DNA from: a virus
DNA: 23,966 bases
IMG/VR virus record: IMGVR_UViG_3300044546_000041
Location: 1 to 23,966 of that record
Strand: one strand, 5' to 3'
A program made the position numbers and the translations under genes. How positions within the stretch are numbered: the first letter of the stretch is position 1; every line of letters begins with the position of its first letter. Positions 7,578 to 15,397 of the stretch are shown one piece after another. Under the pieces are notes generated by a model that saw only the letters and a list, made by a program, of their open reading frames with translations, had not been told where the DNA came from and did no database searches.

Positions 7578-8687
7578 TCAGAATGTAATTGAACCTGACG
7601 AGGTGAATGTATAAATTTTATTACCACCTGTATTAGAGAATGAAGGTGAACCAGTTGTAGAAGCAGCGTTATCAAAAGTATTTGGGTAACTAATAATTAC
7701 AATACCTGAACCGCCAGCACCGCCATTTGTTACAGTATATTGCCAACCAGCACCACCACCACCACCTGTATTTGCTGTACCAGGAAGTCCATCTAAAGTA
7801 GCAAAGCCACTATCACCACCACCACCTGTTCCACCTGCATTTCGACCACCTGCTGAAACAGCACCGCCACCACCACCTGCCCTAGTTACAGAACTGCCTG
7901 AAATAGATGATGTCGAACCATCACCACCTCTAGCATTACCATTAGTTCCACCAGCTTGACTAGCGCCACCGCCACCACCACCAGCGGAGCTAGTTCCACC
8001 AGCTTGTCCATTGTTTCCTTGACCACCAGTTCCTGAACCACCACCGCCACCACCATATTGTCCACCACCGCCTGAACCACCACTACCGCCAGCACTTGTA
8101 GAACCTGAACCACCACCACCATAACCACCACCAGTAGAAGTTATAGAACTGAAAACAGAATCAGAACCAGGTGATCCGTTTGAACTTCCTGGAGCACCAC
8201 TACCGCCACCACCTACTGTTACTGTAAGACTTGATCCTGGGGAAACAGAAAATCCTGATGCTGTTCTATAACCGCCAGCACCAGCACCACCGCCACCACC
8301 TGAACCACCGCCACCACCGCCAGCTACTACTAAATAAGTAACTGAGGTTGTTGGGTTTACAGTTGTTATGGAATTACTTGCTGCGCTTGGAGCGCTTGTT
8401 CCAATAGCGTTAGTCGCTGTAACAGTAAATGTATAGGAAGTTCCAGCAGTTAATCCAGTTACATTAATTGTTCCTGAGCCTGCTTGACTTATTGTGCCTG
8501 TACCACCTGAAGGACTTGAAGTTGCTGTATATGATGTAATTACAGAACCACCATCACTTACTGGTGCTGTATATGAAACAGTTGCTGTAGTTGCTCCTGT
8601 AGCAGTTGCTGTTCCTATTGTTGGCGCATTAGGTACTGTTGCCGTTACTCCCCCACCTGCAAGAAGATTAAGAAAAATACCACTCAT
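7578..8687 (-). CDS. Tail fibre/adhesin with fibronectin type III and poly-glycine domains
   Basis: The 369-aa product has three parts. Residues about 19-109 form a fibronectin type III domain (PNAPTIGTATATG ... NVTGLTAGTSYTFTVTATN). Residues about 118-328 form a glycine-rich domain that opens with TYLVVAGGGGGG, contains a beta segment with SVSPGSSLTVTVGGGG (147-162), and closes with GGSGIVIISYP (325-335), typical borders of phage glycine-rich adhesin domains. A short beta tail ends in IYTFTSSGSITF. Such glycine-rich folds can form polyglycine-II bundles at fibre tips and bind host surfaces. The start overlaps the 745-aa fibre gene by 4 nt (ATGA), so both are made together. No frameshift is visible despite the repetitive DNA. 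Confidence 0.82.
   Translation of the reverse strand: MSGIFLNLLAGGGVTATVPNAPTIGTATATGATTATVSYTAPVSDGGSVITSYTATSSPSGGTGTISQAGSGTINVTGLTAGTSYTFTVTATNAIGTSAPSAASNSITTVNPTTSVTYLVVAGGGGGGSGGGGGAGAGGYRTASGFSVSPGSSLTVTVGGGGSGAPGSSNGSPGSDSVFSSITSTGGGYGGGGSGSTSAGGSGGSGGGGQYGGGGGGSGTGGQGNNGQAGGTSSAGGGGGGASQAGGTNGNARGGDGSTSSISGSSVTRAGGGGGAVSAGGRNAGGTGGGGDSGFATLDGLPGTANTGGGGGAGWQYTVTNGGAGGSGIVIISYPNTFDNAASTTGSPSFSNTGGNKIYTFTSSGSITF
7704..8324 (-). repeat. Glycine-codon-rich low-complexity tract
   Basis: On the plus strand this reads as many short CCA/CCG/CCT runs, which are Gly codons of the fibre on the minus strand. Runs of 4-6 Gly alternate with short S/T/N/Q spacers. The unit length is irregular, so this is low complexity rather than a true tandem array. 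Confidence 0.8.
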
Positions 8688-10921
8688 GCAAGATTGCCTG
8701 TAACTACCGCAGTAGTAGCACTAATGAAAAGAATAGTAGCTACGCCTCTTGTTGTGACGCTAAAACTACTAATATCTGCATCCGTACCACCTTTATAAAC
8801 TGTTGTAACATTTGAACAAGCACAGGAAATAGATGCGCCTGTATTATTAAAGATGCTAATTACATCACCAGCAGCAAACACAGAGGCAGGAACAACAACA
8901 GTACCGCCAGTTCCTAATTCTATAAATTTACCTACATCACCAATAACTAGCGTGTAACTAGATGTTTTAGCGCCTGAATTTGGAATGTTTCTATAGCCAA
9001 CTTTATTTGTACCATCTGCCGTACAAGAATCAAGATTTCCTGAAGCTGGTGTACCTAGAACTGGTGCAGTTAATGTAGCCGAACCAGTAAAGCTAGTTGC
9101 ACTTAAAACACCAGTAGAAGGGTTAAATTGTAGTTTAGTAGAGCTTACATTTTGACCAGTAATTGTTCCGCTTGTAGCGCTTGTAAACGCTAAATAACGA
9201 GTTGCATTAGTGGTTGTATCGTCTGTAATCGTAATTCCGCTTGCTGGAAGCGCTTGCCAAGTAGGAGCAGAAGCGCCATTGGAAGTTACTACATATCCAG
9301 CAGTTCCTGTAGATCCAGCCAACGATAAGGTGTTGTTAAACCTTAAATCAGTAAATGTTCCAGCTAAAGGTGTTGTTCCACCAATAACCATGTTATTCAT
9401 TGTTCCAGCGTTTGTAGGTGCTATTTCTACTGCGCCTGTGCCTGTAGGCTTAATATGAACATGACCAGTTCCAGTAGGACTAATATCTATTTGAGCATTA
9501 GCTCCATTTAAATTAGTTGAAACATTGATGGAAACATTATCGCCACCACCGCCACCCATGCTAATTTGGGTTGTTCCAGCCGAATTTCTAAGGGCTAAAC
9601 CGCCTGAATTGGTAGCCTGAACTATTGGGGTAGTAAGACTTGAAGAAGCAGTAATTGTAGTAAATGCTCCTGAATTTGGAGTTGTTCCACCAATAGCAGG
9701 AGGAGCTGATAAATCTAAAGTTCCGCCTAATGTAAGATTTCCTGAAGTAGTTACAGTTCCTGAAAGACTGATTCCTGATACTGTTCCAGTTCCACCTACT
9801 GAAGTTACTGTTCCAGTTGTAGGAGTTGCCCATGATGGAACTCCTGAAGCCAAAGTAAGGACTTGACCATTTGATCCAGTTGCTAAGAATGTTGTTGCTC
9901 CACTAGCAGTCTGATAAGGAACATTTCCGCTTGCACCACCAGCTAAATTAGTAGCAGTAGTCGCTGAAGTTGCTGAAGTAGCTAAAGTAGCAGTTGCAGC
10001 ATTTCCACTAATAGATCCTGTAATGGTATTAGTTACAGTTAAATTGCCAAGAGTTCCTAAACCAGTAATACCGCTATAAGAACCACTTAAACGACCTGAA
10101 TCTATTGTTCCGCTAGTAATTTGCGTTGCGCCAATGGCAATACTTGTATTTGTTACGCTAGTCGCTTGACCTTGAGCGTTTATTGCAATAACAGGAACAC
10201 TTGAAGCTGAACCATAAGTTGCAGCACTAACTCCTGTATTGGTAATGCTAAATACATTAGCAAAAAGACTTAAACCAGTTCCAGCAGTATAAACAGAAGA
10301 TACGCTAAAGTTTGCCCAATTAAGAGCAGTAACCCCAAGAGTTCCACCATCTTGAGCTAGGCTATACCATGCAGAAAATGCTTGTGAGCCTTCTTCTACA
10401 AAGACAATAGCGCCTACATATTCTTGCCAATCATCAGCTCCTACAGCGTATTCCCAAGCTCCTGAGCGTACTACATAAATACCATTGTTTTGAGAAAGAG
10501 TTTGGTTTTTTACTAAAACTCTATCTCCATTAGTTAATGAAACTGTATCAACAGTCTGAAAACCTGATAACGAGGTTATATTTGCAACAGATGCTACCTT
10601 TACTGGTTGCTTCCAACTAAGTCCAGCAGCGTAATAATCCACATACTGTTTATTGGCAATATCTGTAGCACTTGTTGGAGCAGTTGTAATTGTTCCAGTA
10701 GTAGTAGCAATGTTAGTAAAAACACCAGTAGAAGGAGTTGTTGCGCCAATAGTAGTGCTGTTAATTGTGCTATTGGTAATATTAAGACCTGATTGACTTG
10801 GATTAGCCGTTGCATAAAACGGCTGACCTTGACCAATAAAAGTTTGAAAATTACCTTGAGCATCAAAATAAGCCTGAACAGGCAGTAGATTCTGAACAGT
10901 TGAATCTGATGGATTAGCCAT
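8684..10921 (-). CDS. Large tail fibre / receptor-binding structural protein (745 aa)
   Basis: This 745-aa T/S/G/A-rich beta-type protein starts with ATG at 10921 (AGGG ribosome site). Residues 1-80 form an N-terminal part. Residues about 83-206 match a domain recurrent in phage fibres (ATDIANKQYVDYYAAGLSWK, GDRVLVKNQT, NGIYVVRSGAWEYAVGADDW, SAWYSLAQDGG ... NWANFS). The rest is fibrous with repeats: the element IG(A/G)TTPxxGxFTxI occurs at 58-71, 410-423 and 513-526, and SNG(A)SAPTW-like turns at 547-555. The C-terminus has a small beta domain with two near-adjacent Cys (C700, C702). It is followed by the glycine-rich fibre, with which it overlaps by 4 nt. I infer a side or tail fibre; no hydrolase motif is visible. 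Confidence 0.82.
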   Translation of the reverse strand: MANPSDSTVQNLLPVQAYFDAQGNFQTFIGQGQPFYATANPSQSGLNITNSTINSTTIGATTPSTGVFTNIATTTGTITTAPTSATDIANKQYVDYYAAGLSWKQPVKVASVANITSLSGFQTVDTVSLTNGDRVLVKNQTLSQNNGIYVVRSGAWEYAVGADDWQEYVGAIVFVEEGSQAFSAWYSLAQDGGTLGVTALNWANFSVSSVYTAGTGLSLFANVFSITNTGVSAATYGSASSVPVIAINAQGQATSVTNTSIAIGATQITSGTIDSGRLSGSYSGITGLGTLGNLTVTNTITGSISGNAATATLATSATSATTATNLAGGASGNVPYQTASGATTFLATGSNGQVLTLASGVPSWATPTTGTVTSVGGTGTVSGISLSGTVTTSGNLTLGGTLDLSAPPAIGGTTPNSGAFTTITASSSLTTPIVQATNSGGLALRNSAGTTQISMGGGGGDNVSINVSTNLNGANAQIDISPTGTGHVHIKPTGTGAVEIAPTNAGTMNNMVIGGTTPLAGTFTDLRFNNTLSLAGSTGTAGYVVTSNGASAPTWQALPASGITITDDTTTNATRYLAFTSATSGTITGQNVSSTKLQFNPSTGVLSATSFTGSATLTAPVLGTPASGNLDSCTADGTNKVGYRNIPNSGAKTSSYTLVIGDVGKFIELGTGGTVVVPASVFAAGDVISIFNNTGASISCACSNVTTVYKGGTDADISSFSVTTRGVATILFISATTAVVTGNLA

Positions 10922-10939
10922 AAAGCATCCCTTTAATTT

Positions 10940-11290
10940 TTAAGACTGATTCCCAACTGGAGTTATATACACAAGAGCAGGGCCTGATGCAGAACCAATA
11001 GCTGATACTTGGAAGTTATTGGCAGGAGTAGCTAAAACAATCGGCTGAGTCATCAAGGGAGGCAATACAAAAGAACCATTAGTTCCATCAACAGGAAGTG
11101 TAGCTGTTTTAGCTGTAATTGTTGTTGAAGAAATTTCAATAGCTACTGAATTAGCTCCAGCATTTAAAAAAGCTGCGTAATTCACTTGATTGTTACCTAC
11201 TGATGAAACAGTAACAGCAGCATGAGCTGAAGCCGTTACTGATAAAGCAGTTGTCTGAGCTTGTAATCGTAAAACGATAGTATTAGACAT
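10940..11290 (-). CDS. Small virion protein (116 aa), head/fibre associated
   Basis: This 116-aa Ala/Thr/Ser/Val-rich protein has no charged catalytic motif. Recognisable segments are RLQAQTTALSVTASAHAAV (8-26), QVNYAAFLNAGANSVAIEIS (35-54), NGSFVLPPLMTQPIVL (71-86) and an ending of VYITPVGNQS (107-116). This pattern recurs in small structural proteins of uncultured phages located between capsid and fibre genes. The ATG at 11290 has an AAGGA ribosome site. I infer a capsid decoration or fibre-base protein; the function is unproven. Confidence 0.68.
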   Translation of the reverse strand: MSNTIVLRLQAQTTALSVTASAHAAVTVSSVGNNQVNYAAFLNAGANSVAIEISSTTITAKTATLPVDGTNGSFVLPPLMTQPIVLATPANNFQVSAIGSASGPALVYITPVGNQS

Positions 11291-11303
11291 AATTTGTCCT
11301 TAA

Positions 11304-11627
11304 TTAGACTGCTGTAGCAGGATAAGAACCTTCAATACGAATAACATCAATTATGTAATTACCTGATGCTGGAGTTAATGAACCAGCAGTAATGTTACCG
11401 AATTGAACACTTAATGTATTTGCTGCCGAAACTCTAACATCAGCGACAAAAATGCCAGCAGTCTGAGCGCCAGCACAAGCTATTGCTACATGATCGGTTG
11501 TTTCTAGACCAGCGACAGTAAATGTTTGTGCAGCAGTAATATTAGCTGCGACTGCTGCTGGAGTTAAAGATGGTTGAATGTAGAAAGTGCTAATTGCATT
11601 TCCACGAGCAAGAGTTGTAGATGGCAT
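11304..11627 (-). CDS. Small virion protein (107 aa)
   Basis: This 107-aa beta-rich protein contains SLTPAAVAANITAAQTFTVA (20-39), LETTDHVAIA (41-50), VRVSAANTLSVQFGNITAG (64-82) and a final ASGNYIIDVIRIEG (87-100). This 'PaaVaanTtaeQTFTV.GL...D.V ... RVsaantl.v.f.N.Ta ... Y...viR' pattern is widespread in phage structural modules, without a known function. It is the first gene after a candidate promoter (11665-11692), has an AAAGGA ribosome site, and is followed 13 nt later by the 116-aa gene. The two show no clear homology, so they are not obvious paralogues. Confidence 0.7.
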   Translation of the reverse strand: MPSTTLARGNAISTFYIQPSLTPAAVAANITAAQTFTVAGLETTDHVAIACAGAQTAGIFVADVRVSAANTLSVQFGNITAGSLTPASGNYIIDVIRIEGSYPATAV

Positions 11628-11664
11628 AATATTTCCTTTGCAAAGAGGGTTGAACTACCACCCC

Positions 11665-11692
11665 ATTATCCTATTTTTTTGTAAATATTCAA
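11665..11692 (-). promoter_or_regulatory. Candidate sigma70-type promoter upstream of the 107-aa virion gene
   Basis: Read on the minus strand, TTGAAT (11687-11692) and GATAAT (11665-11670) are separated by 16 bp. They match 4/6 and 5/6 of the -35 and -10 consensus. This is one of the longer intergenic gaps in the window (11628-11697). In AT-rich DNA such matches arise by chance, so the call is tentative. Confidence 0.35.
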
Positions 11693-11697
11693 TAATA

Positions 11698-12372
11698 TTA
11701 ACGATTTCGCAAATAATTCCCTAAGTGTCCTTCAAAAACTTTAAGTCCAATATGACCCATACCTATTTCAGGATCTATCCACACTCTGCCACCTATAGAA
11801 ATCCATTTGTAACAAAAGCTGTAATCTTCTCCATGCTTAAATTTCAGTCCATTTCTATCGACAATGTAAGAGTCAAATAATGGATAGAACTCCTCATTAA
11901 TAGCGCTTTTGTGAAAGTATTTTTCAGGAAATGCTTCGATCATTTTCTCTATGCAGTTCCTACTGATCTTGGTAAATCCAGCAGGAATAGCTTCAACTTC
12001 CAATAATTTAGTTTCAGGATCTGCCCAAAGCTCAGGTTTATCTAAGTATTTGACCATATATTGAACAGGTTCTACCCTAGAAGCATATATTCCACCTACC
12101 AAATCGACAGGATGATCTATAAGCCTTAAAAGCGCTCCACGCTCCCAACAGACATCCGAATCAACAAAGACAAGCTGATCGCAATCTGAATGGTAAAAAT
12201 TAGTAGCAATTACTCCTCGGCAATCGGCTATTAAAGCGTTGCCAATATCATCAACAAGCGTAAATCTATCGCCTCTAGAAACTAATTGGATTAAGTCATC
12301 TATCAGACTGTGCATTGTTCCGATATGAACTGTGCCTGTATAAACAGGCATTGCAATCATTACATGAGTCAT
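11698..12372 (-). CDS. GT-A-type glycosyltransferase (224 aa)
   Basis: The N-terminus MTHVMIAMPVYTG (1-13) is a GT-A nucleotide-sugar binding strand. LVFVDSDVCW (67-76) carries the metal-binding DxD motif (D71-S-D73), and KHGEDYSFCYKW (179-190) carries the downstream ED motif seen in this class of family-2-like transferases. WIDPEIGMGHIG (198-209) fits the C-terminal metal-ligand His segment. No membrane segment is seen, so it is likely cytosolic. The gene lies directly after the capsid terminator and before the small virion and fibre genes, which suggests it sugar-modifies a virion protein or host surface glycan. The ATG at 12372 has an AAGGA only 2 nt upstream, so the Met at codon 5 is an alternative start. 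Confidence 0.78.
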   Translation of the reverse strand: MTHVMIAMPVYTGTVHIGTMHSLIDDLIQLVSRGDRFTLVDDIGNALIADCRGVIATNFYHSDCDQLVFVDSDVCWERGALLRLIDHPVDLVGGIYASRVEPVQYMVKYLDKPELWADPETKLLEVEAIPAGFTKISRNCIEKMIEAFPEKYFHKSAINEEFYPLFDSYIVDRNGLKFKHGEDYSFCYKWISIGGRVWIDPEIGMGHIGLKVFEGHLGNYLRNR

Positions 12373-12383
12373 CTTCTTCCTTC

Positions 12384-12419
12384 ACAAAGAAAAAGCCCAC
12401 CCCTTTTAGGAGTGAGCTT
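12384..12419 (-). terminator. Intrinsic terminator after the capsid genes
   Basis: On the minus strand AAGCTCACTCCT (12419-12408) pairs with AGGGGTGGGCTT (12404-12393) across a 3-nt AAA loop. This makes a 12-bp stem with two G-U pairs, followed by TTTTCTTT. The U-run is on the correct side for the leftward transcript leaving the 77-aa gene. On the plus strand the G-U pairs become mismatches, so orientation is clear. Confidence 0.78.
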
Positions 12420-12438
12420 CCGTTTATTACATTTGCTT

Positions 12439-12672
12439 TTAAGCAGTCAAACCAAGGTTTTTCAACGCTGTAATTACAGAGTTTACAGCCGTTGCAATTG
12501 CTGTTCCAGTAGCTGTATCGCTAATGGTAGTAATTGCAGAAGGTCTACTGATTGGAGTTGTGCCATAAAAGCCCATTTCACCACCAGCTAAACCTAGTGC
12601 AATACCATCTGCTGCATTGCCGTTGAATAGATAGACTGGGGTTACTGTTGATGCTGGTCCTGGATTAGCCAT
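12439..12672 (-). CDS. Small head-fibre/decoration-like protein (77 aa)
   Basis: This 77-aa protein immediately follows the coat gene with a strong AAAGGA ribosome site. Residues 30-50 (GGEMGFYGTTPISRPSA) and the ending VNSVITALKNLGLTA (63-77) match a short C-terminal element common in phage head-fibre and decoration proteins: 'GFfGttPv..ps.i ... l..al..LGL', often trimeric. It shares its transcript with coat and is followed by an intrinsic terminator, so it is likely made in large amounts. Capsid decoration is inferred from position and motif. Confidence 0.68.
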   Translation of the reverse strand: MANPGPASTVTPVYLFNGNAADGIALGLAGGEMGFYGTTPISRPSAITTISDTATGTAIATAVNSVITALKNLGLTA

Positions 12673-12699
12673 GATTTATTCCTTTCTTGAGCTAAAAAA

Positions 12700-13929
12700 T
12701 TAAGATGCAATACGGCAAGCCAACTCAGGATAGAGTGGGGCCCAACCATAAAGAACATCCAAACGAGTTGGGATTGAGTCGTTGTTAATAGTGTATTGAC
12801 GAACTACACGCATAGACAGACCAATTTCCTTGTCGCTTGCTCGACCAGCAAAATGAACACCTTCAGGCAACTCAAGATCGGCTACTGCGAGAGTAAATGC
12901 GTTCTTGTGCATGAGGATATTTTGTGGGCTAACAGTTCCTGCGCTATTAAAGAAAACTACAGATTGTGCGCCTGAACTTGTTACGCTGATGTTTTGGAAT
13001 TGACCAGCGCTGATTGGAGCAGGAGATACATTGACTGTAATAGTTCCACCAGTTCCAGTAACCGCAGTATTGACTACAAAATTACGCAGTTTGCCGTAAG
13101 ACTGACGATTCTGTGGGTTTACACCGAATACACCAGCAATAGTGAAAGTATCACCTTGATTTAATGTAACTGTGTTGGTCAAAGTCAAAGTAATGTTTGC
13201 AGAAGAAGCCCAACCGCTAGTCAAAAAGCCAGTAGCTGTAGTCACATTGACTGTAGCTGTTCCAGCGAATGATCCATAAGTTTGGTTCACAATGTTTTGA
13301 TCCATCTTCCAATTCATACCACCTGAATCTCGACCCATCAGACCTTTACGATACTGAGCAGAAATAGCTTCTTGTGGAACAAAAAGACCCTTCAAGCTAT
13401 CAACAATCGTTGCGCTTGAGAATGGATCGATAACAACAGCTCTGCGACCATCTCTAGGAGCGCCTTCAGAATCAAGGTAAGCACCAGCGTTTAAGAAGGT
13501 GATTAGTCCTGTTGGTGGAGTTCCTGCTGTTCCTACTGTGTTGTAAGTAGCATTTTTAGCCATTGTCAAACCATCTAAGTCGATTTTGTTTGCAATAGCT
13601 GCAACTGCTGGTTTTAAAACACGATCAGAGAACATATCCAAGCTCAATGCCAAATCCTGAGTAGTAAACTGCGTGTCCACATGGAACTGGGTGCTGAGGG
13701 TGACTGGTACTGAGGTTTCGTTGAAGTCCTCGACATTAAGCGCAGGGCCTGTCGTACCAATGAAACGACCAGGTCTACGGACATTGACTGTGTTACCAAT
13801 CTTTGCACCGACTACAGCGAACTGATCATCATAGTTACGATCTACTTCAGATGTAAAAGTTAATTCGTTTTCCAAGACCATCAACGCTTCGTTGGTGATC
13901 TTGCTAATGGTTAATAAAGTATTACTCAT
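12700..13929 (-). CDS. Major capsid protein, P22 coat (gp5) family
   Basis: The 409-aa product has length and motif order close to P22 coat (430 aa). The N-terminal segment is SNTLLTISKITNEALMVLEN (2-21). Then come RNYDDQF ... GNTVNVRRPGRF (31-56), the helical spine segment near DLDGLTMA (117-124), and a beta-rich insertion domain at about 218-330 in the place of the P22 I-domain. The C-terminal family signature is HKNAFTLAVADLELPEG (341-357) through SMRVVRQYTINNDSIPTRLD (372-391) and VLYGWAPLYPELACRI. It forms the HK97-fold shell on the scaffold encoded just upstream. The ATG at 13929 has an AAGGA ribosome site. Confidence 0.9.
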   Translation of the reverse strand: MSNTLLTISKITNEALMVLENELTFTSEVDRNYDDQFAVVGAKIGNTVNVRRPGRFIGTTGPALNVEDFNETSVPVTLSTQFHVDTQFTTQDLALSLDMFSDRVLKPAVAAIANKIDLDGLTMAKNATYNTVGTAGTPPTGLITFLNAGAYLDSEGAPRDGRRAVVIDPFSSATIVDSLKGLFVPQEAISAQYRKGLMGRDSGGMNWKMDQNIVNQTYGSFAGTATVNVTTATGFLTSGWASSANITLTLTNTVTLNQGDTFTIAGVFGVNPQNRQSYGKLRNFVVNTAVTGTGGTITVNVSPAPISAGQFQNISVTSSGAQSVVFFNSAGTVSPQNILMHKNAFTLAVADLELPEGVHFAGRASDKEIGLSMRVVRQYTINNDSIPTRLDVLYGWAPLYPELACRIAS

Positions 13930-13958
13930 TTTCTCTTTTCCTTAAAAGAAATTAGTGT

Positions 13959-14906
13959 TTACCTGATCTTCCCTGCCTTACGAGCTGCCTTCCATGCTTG
14001 GTAAGACCCATGAAACTCACCATCTGAGCCAATAGGTGTTTCCATTGCACTTCCAGTTGCTCTTATAGGACTAAGAGGAGCAGGAGCTTTAGACTTCTGA
14101 GTAACAGACTTACTTAAAGGCTTATCTTCAGCAATTGCTTGCTTCTCAAACTTAGCCTCCAATTTCCCAATCTCTCTAAGCGCTTTTGACATAGGTAATG
14201 CTTGGAACTTCTCAGCTTCTTCTTCCTCTAGACTAGCTAAATGGTAAAGAATCTCAGGGCCAACATCCGACTCAATGATTGCATCCCTAACTTCGTTGCT
14301 TACAACAACTTTAGTAGATTCAACAATATCGTCAAAATCAGCTAAATTAGGCTTTGCTTTGGCTAGTTTCTCACTCCAAGTCTTTAGGACTTTAGAGCGT
14401 TCTTCTTGAGCTTTGCGAACCGCTTCTTGCTGATCCCTATCGTATAACGCTTTCTCTGCTGACCATTCCGCTAATGCCTTTGCATATTCAAAAGCATCAT
14501 CAAACTGATCTGCCCTAGGTTCTGTTCCAATTGGATTTTCCACATTTTGCTGTGGAGCAACCCTTTCTTCATATTCCCTAAGTCTAGCTTCCAAAGCCTC
14601 TTTTTCAGCTTGCACCTTAGCAGAATTTTCTTCTGCCAATTTACGAGCCTTAGTAAGCTCCGAAAACCGCTTTTCGAGTTTAGGATTTTGTTTCCGTTCC
14701 TCTGTTACTTTCGCTTCAGGATCTGATTCTTGTTCACTCTCACCTTCAGCTTCAACTATCGGCTCTGATTTAGGAGTTTCCTCAACTTCATCAGCCTCAA
14801 CAGGAGCTTCCTCGGTAGCTAAACCAAGACGATTCATAGTCCATTCGGCTAAATTATCACTTGTTACTACATTTCCAGCTTGTTTTGCTTCTTGCACTTC
14901 TGCCAT
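13959..14906 (-). CDS. Capsid scaffolding protein
   Basis: The 315-aa product is highly charged. It has an acidic segment at about 33-70, a long coiled-coil region (about 75-120, KLEKRFSELTKARKLAEENS), a second helical block (150-250), and a short basic C-terminus YQAWKAARKAGKIR (302-315), like the coat-binding basic tail of P22-type scaffolds. It lies between portal and coat, as expected. The ATG at 14906 has a GAGGA ribosome site. No protease motif is visible. It should direct procapsid assembly and then leave. Confidence 0.85.
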   Translation of the reverse strand: MAEVQEAKQAGNVVTSDNLAEWTMNRLGLATEEAPVEADEVEETPKSEPIVEAEGESEQESDPEAKVTEERKQNPKLEKRFSELTKARKLAEENSAKVQAEKEALEARLREYEERVAPQQNVENPIGTEPRADQFDDAFEYAKALAEWSAEKALYDRDQQEAVRKAQEERSKVLKTWSEKLAKAKPNLADFDDIVESTKVVVSNEVRDAIIESDVGPEILYHLASLEEEEAEKFQALPMSKALREIGKLEAKFEKQAIAEDKPLSKSVTQKSKAPAPLSPIRATGSAMETPIGSDGEFHGSYQAWKAARKAGKIR

Positions 14907-14992
14907 GAGTTTTCCTCAAGATTTAACCCAATGATCCCATTGGTAGGTTTACAACACTTCATTTTTACCACCAAAACTTATTTAAAACAATA

Positions 14993-15397
14993 TTATTTGA
15001 AGTTTGTATTATCTTCAACTTGTTCTCTATGAACACTTTCAAAATGATGAGCTGCTTCTTTTCTTTCTGCTGGAGAAAACATTTTGTGCCAAGGTGTATC
15101 AGGAGTTCCATGCTCTTTGTGATACGACTGAGCTGCTCGATCCGCATGGTATCCCCATAATTTACGAGCTTGTTCTTGTTCATAAACACCTTTTGACATT
15201 TTCTTTTGTAAGTTTTTGACAATAGGAATATGACTTGATTTATATAAATGTTGATCGTTATCAGCATGGAGAGCTAATTCTTTAGCTCCAGCGCTCATTT
15301 TGTCGTAATCAGGTTCATCATATTTAGGCTTTCCAGCCTTTTTATCCATCTCTGATTTGATGAATTGTTCTCTGTTTTCGCTTGTAACTAAAGGCAT
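14993..15397 (-). CDS. Conserved hypothetical protein between portal and scaffold (134 aa)
   Basis: This 134-aa hydrophilic protein is rich in Lys, His, Glu and Gln and starts at a TAATG junction with the portal gene. Segments include ENREQFIKSEMDKKAGKPK (7-25), KLWGYHADRAAQSYHKEHG (79-97) and FSPAERKEAAHHFESVHRE (106-124). The several His residues (near 85, 93, 96 and 116-122) are notable but I recognise no metal site. No membrane or secretion signal is seen. Coupling to the portal suggests a head-assembly role. Confidence 0.65.
   Translation of the reverse strand: MPLVTSENREQFIKSEMDKKAGKPKYDEPDYDKMSAGAKELALHADNDQHLYKSSHIPIVKNLQKKMSKGVYEQEQARKLWGYHADRAAQSYHKEHGTPDTPWHKMFSPAERKEAAHHFESVHREQVEDNTNFK

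Noticed and set aside
7886-8131. Minus-strand 81-codon frame rich in Val inside the glycine-rich fibre
   Set aside because: It is the frame-shifted reading of GGT/GGA repeats; it has only low-complexity V-rich content and lies inside a clear gene.
7720-8330. CCACCACC-type repeats as a possible CRISPR or tandem array
   Set aside because: Units are irregular, have no constant spacer length and are explained fully as Gly codons on the minus strand.
11640-11665. tRNA-like GGTAGTTCAACC segment upstream of the 107-aa gene
   Set aside because: No acceptor, D or anticodon stems can be formed around it; no tRNA was found elsewhere in the window.
14907-14992. Possible promoter and small hairpin (CCAATG/CATTGG at 14928-14943) in the scaffold leader
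   Set aside because: The best -35/-10 pair (TTGTTT, TAAAAA) is weak and the hairpin is only 6 bp; not enough to call a site.
14965-15267. 100-codon minus-strand frame overlapping the 134-aa gene
   Set aside because: Composition is that of an AT-rich shadow (I/K/L-rich, no ribosome site), while the overlapping frame has the TAATG junction and gene-like composition.
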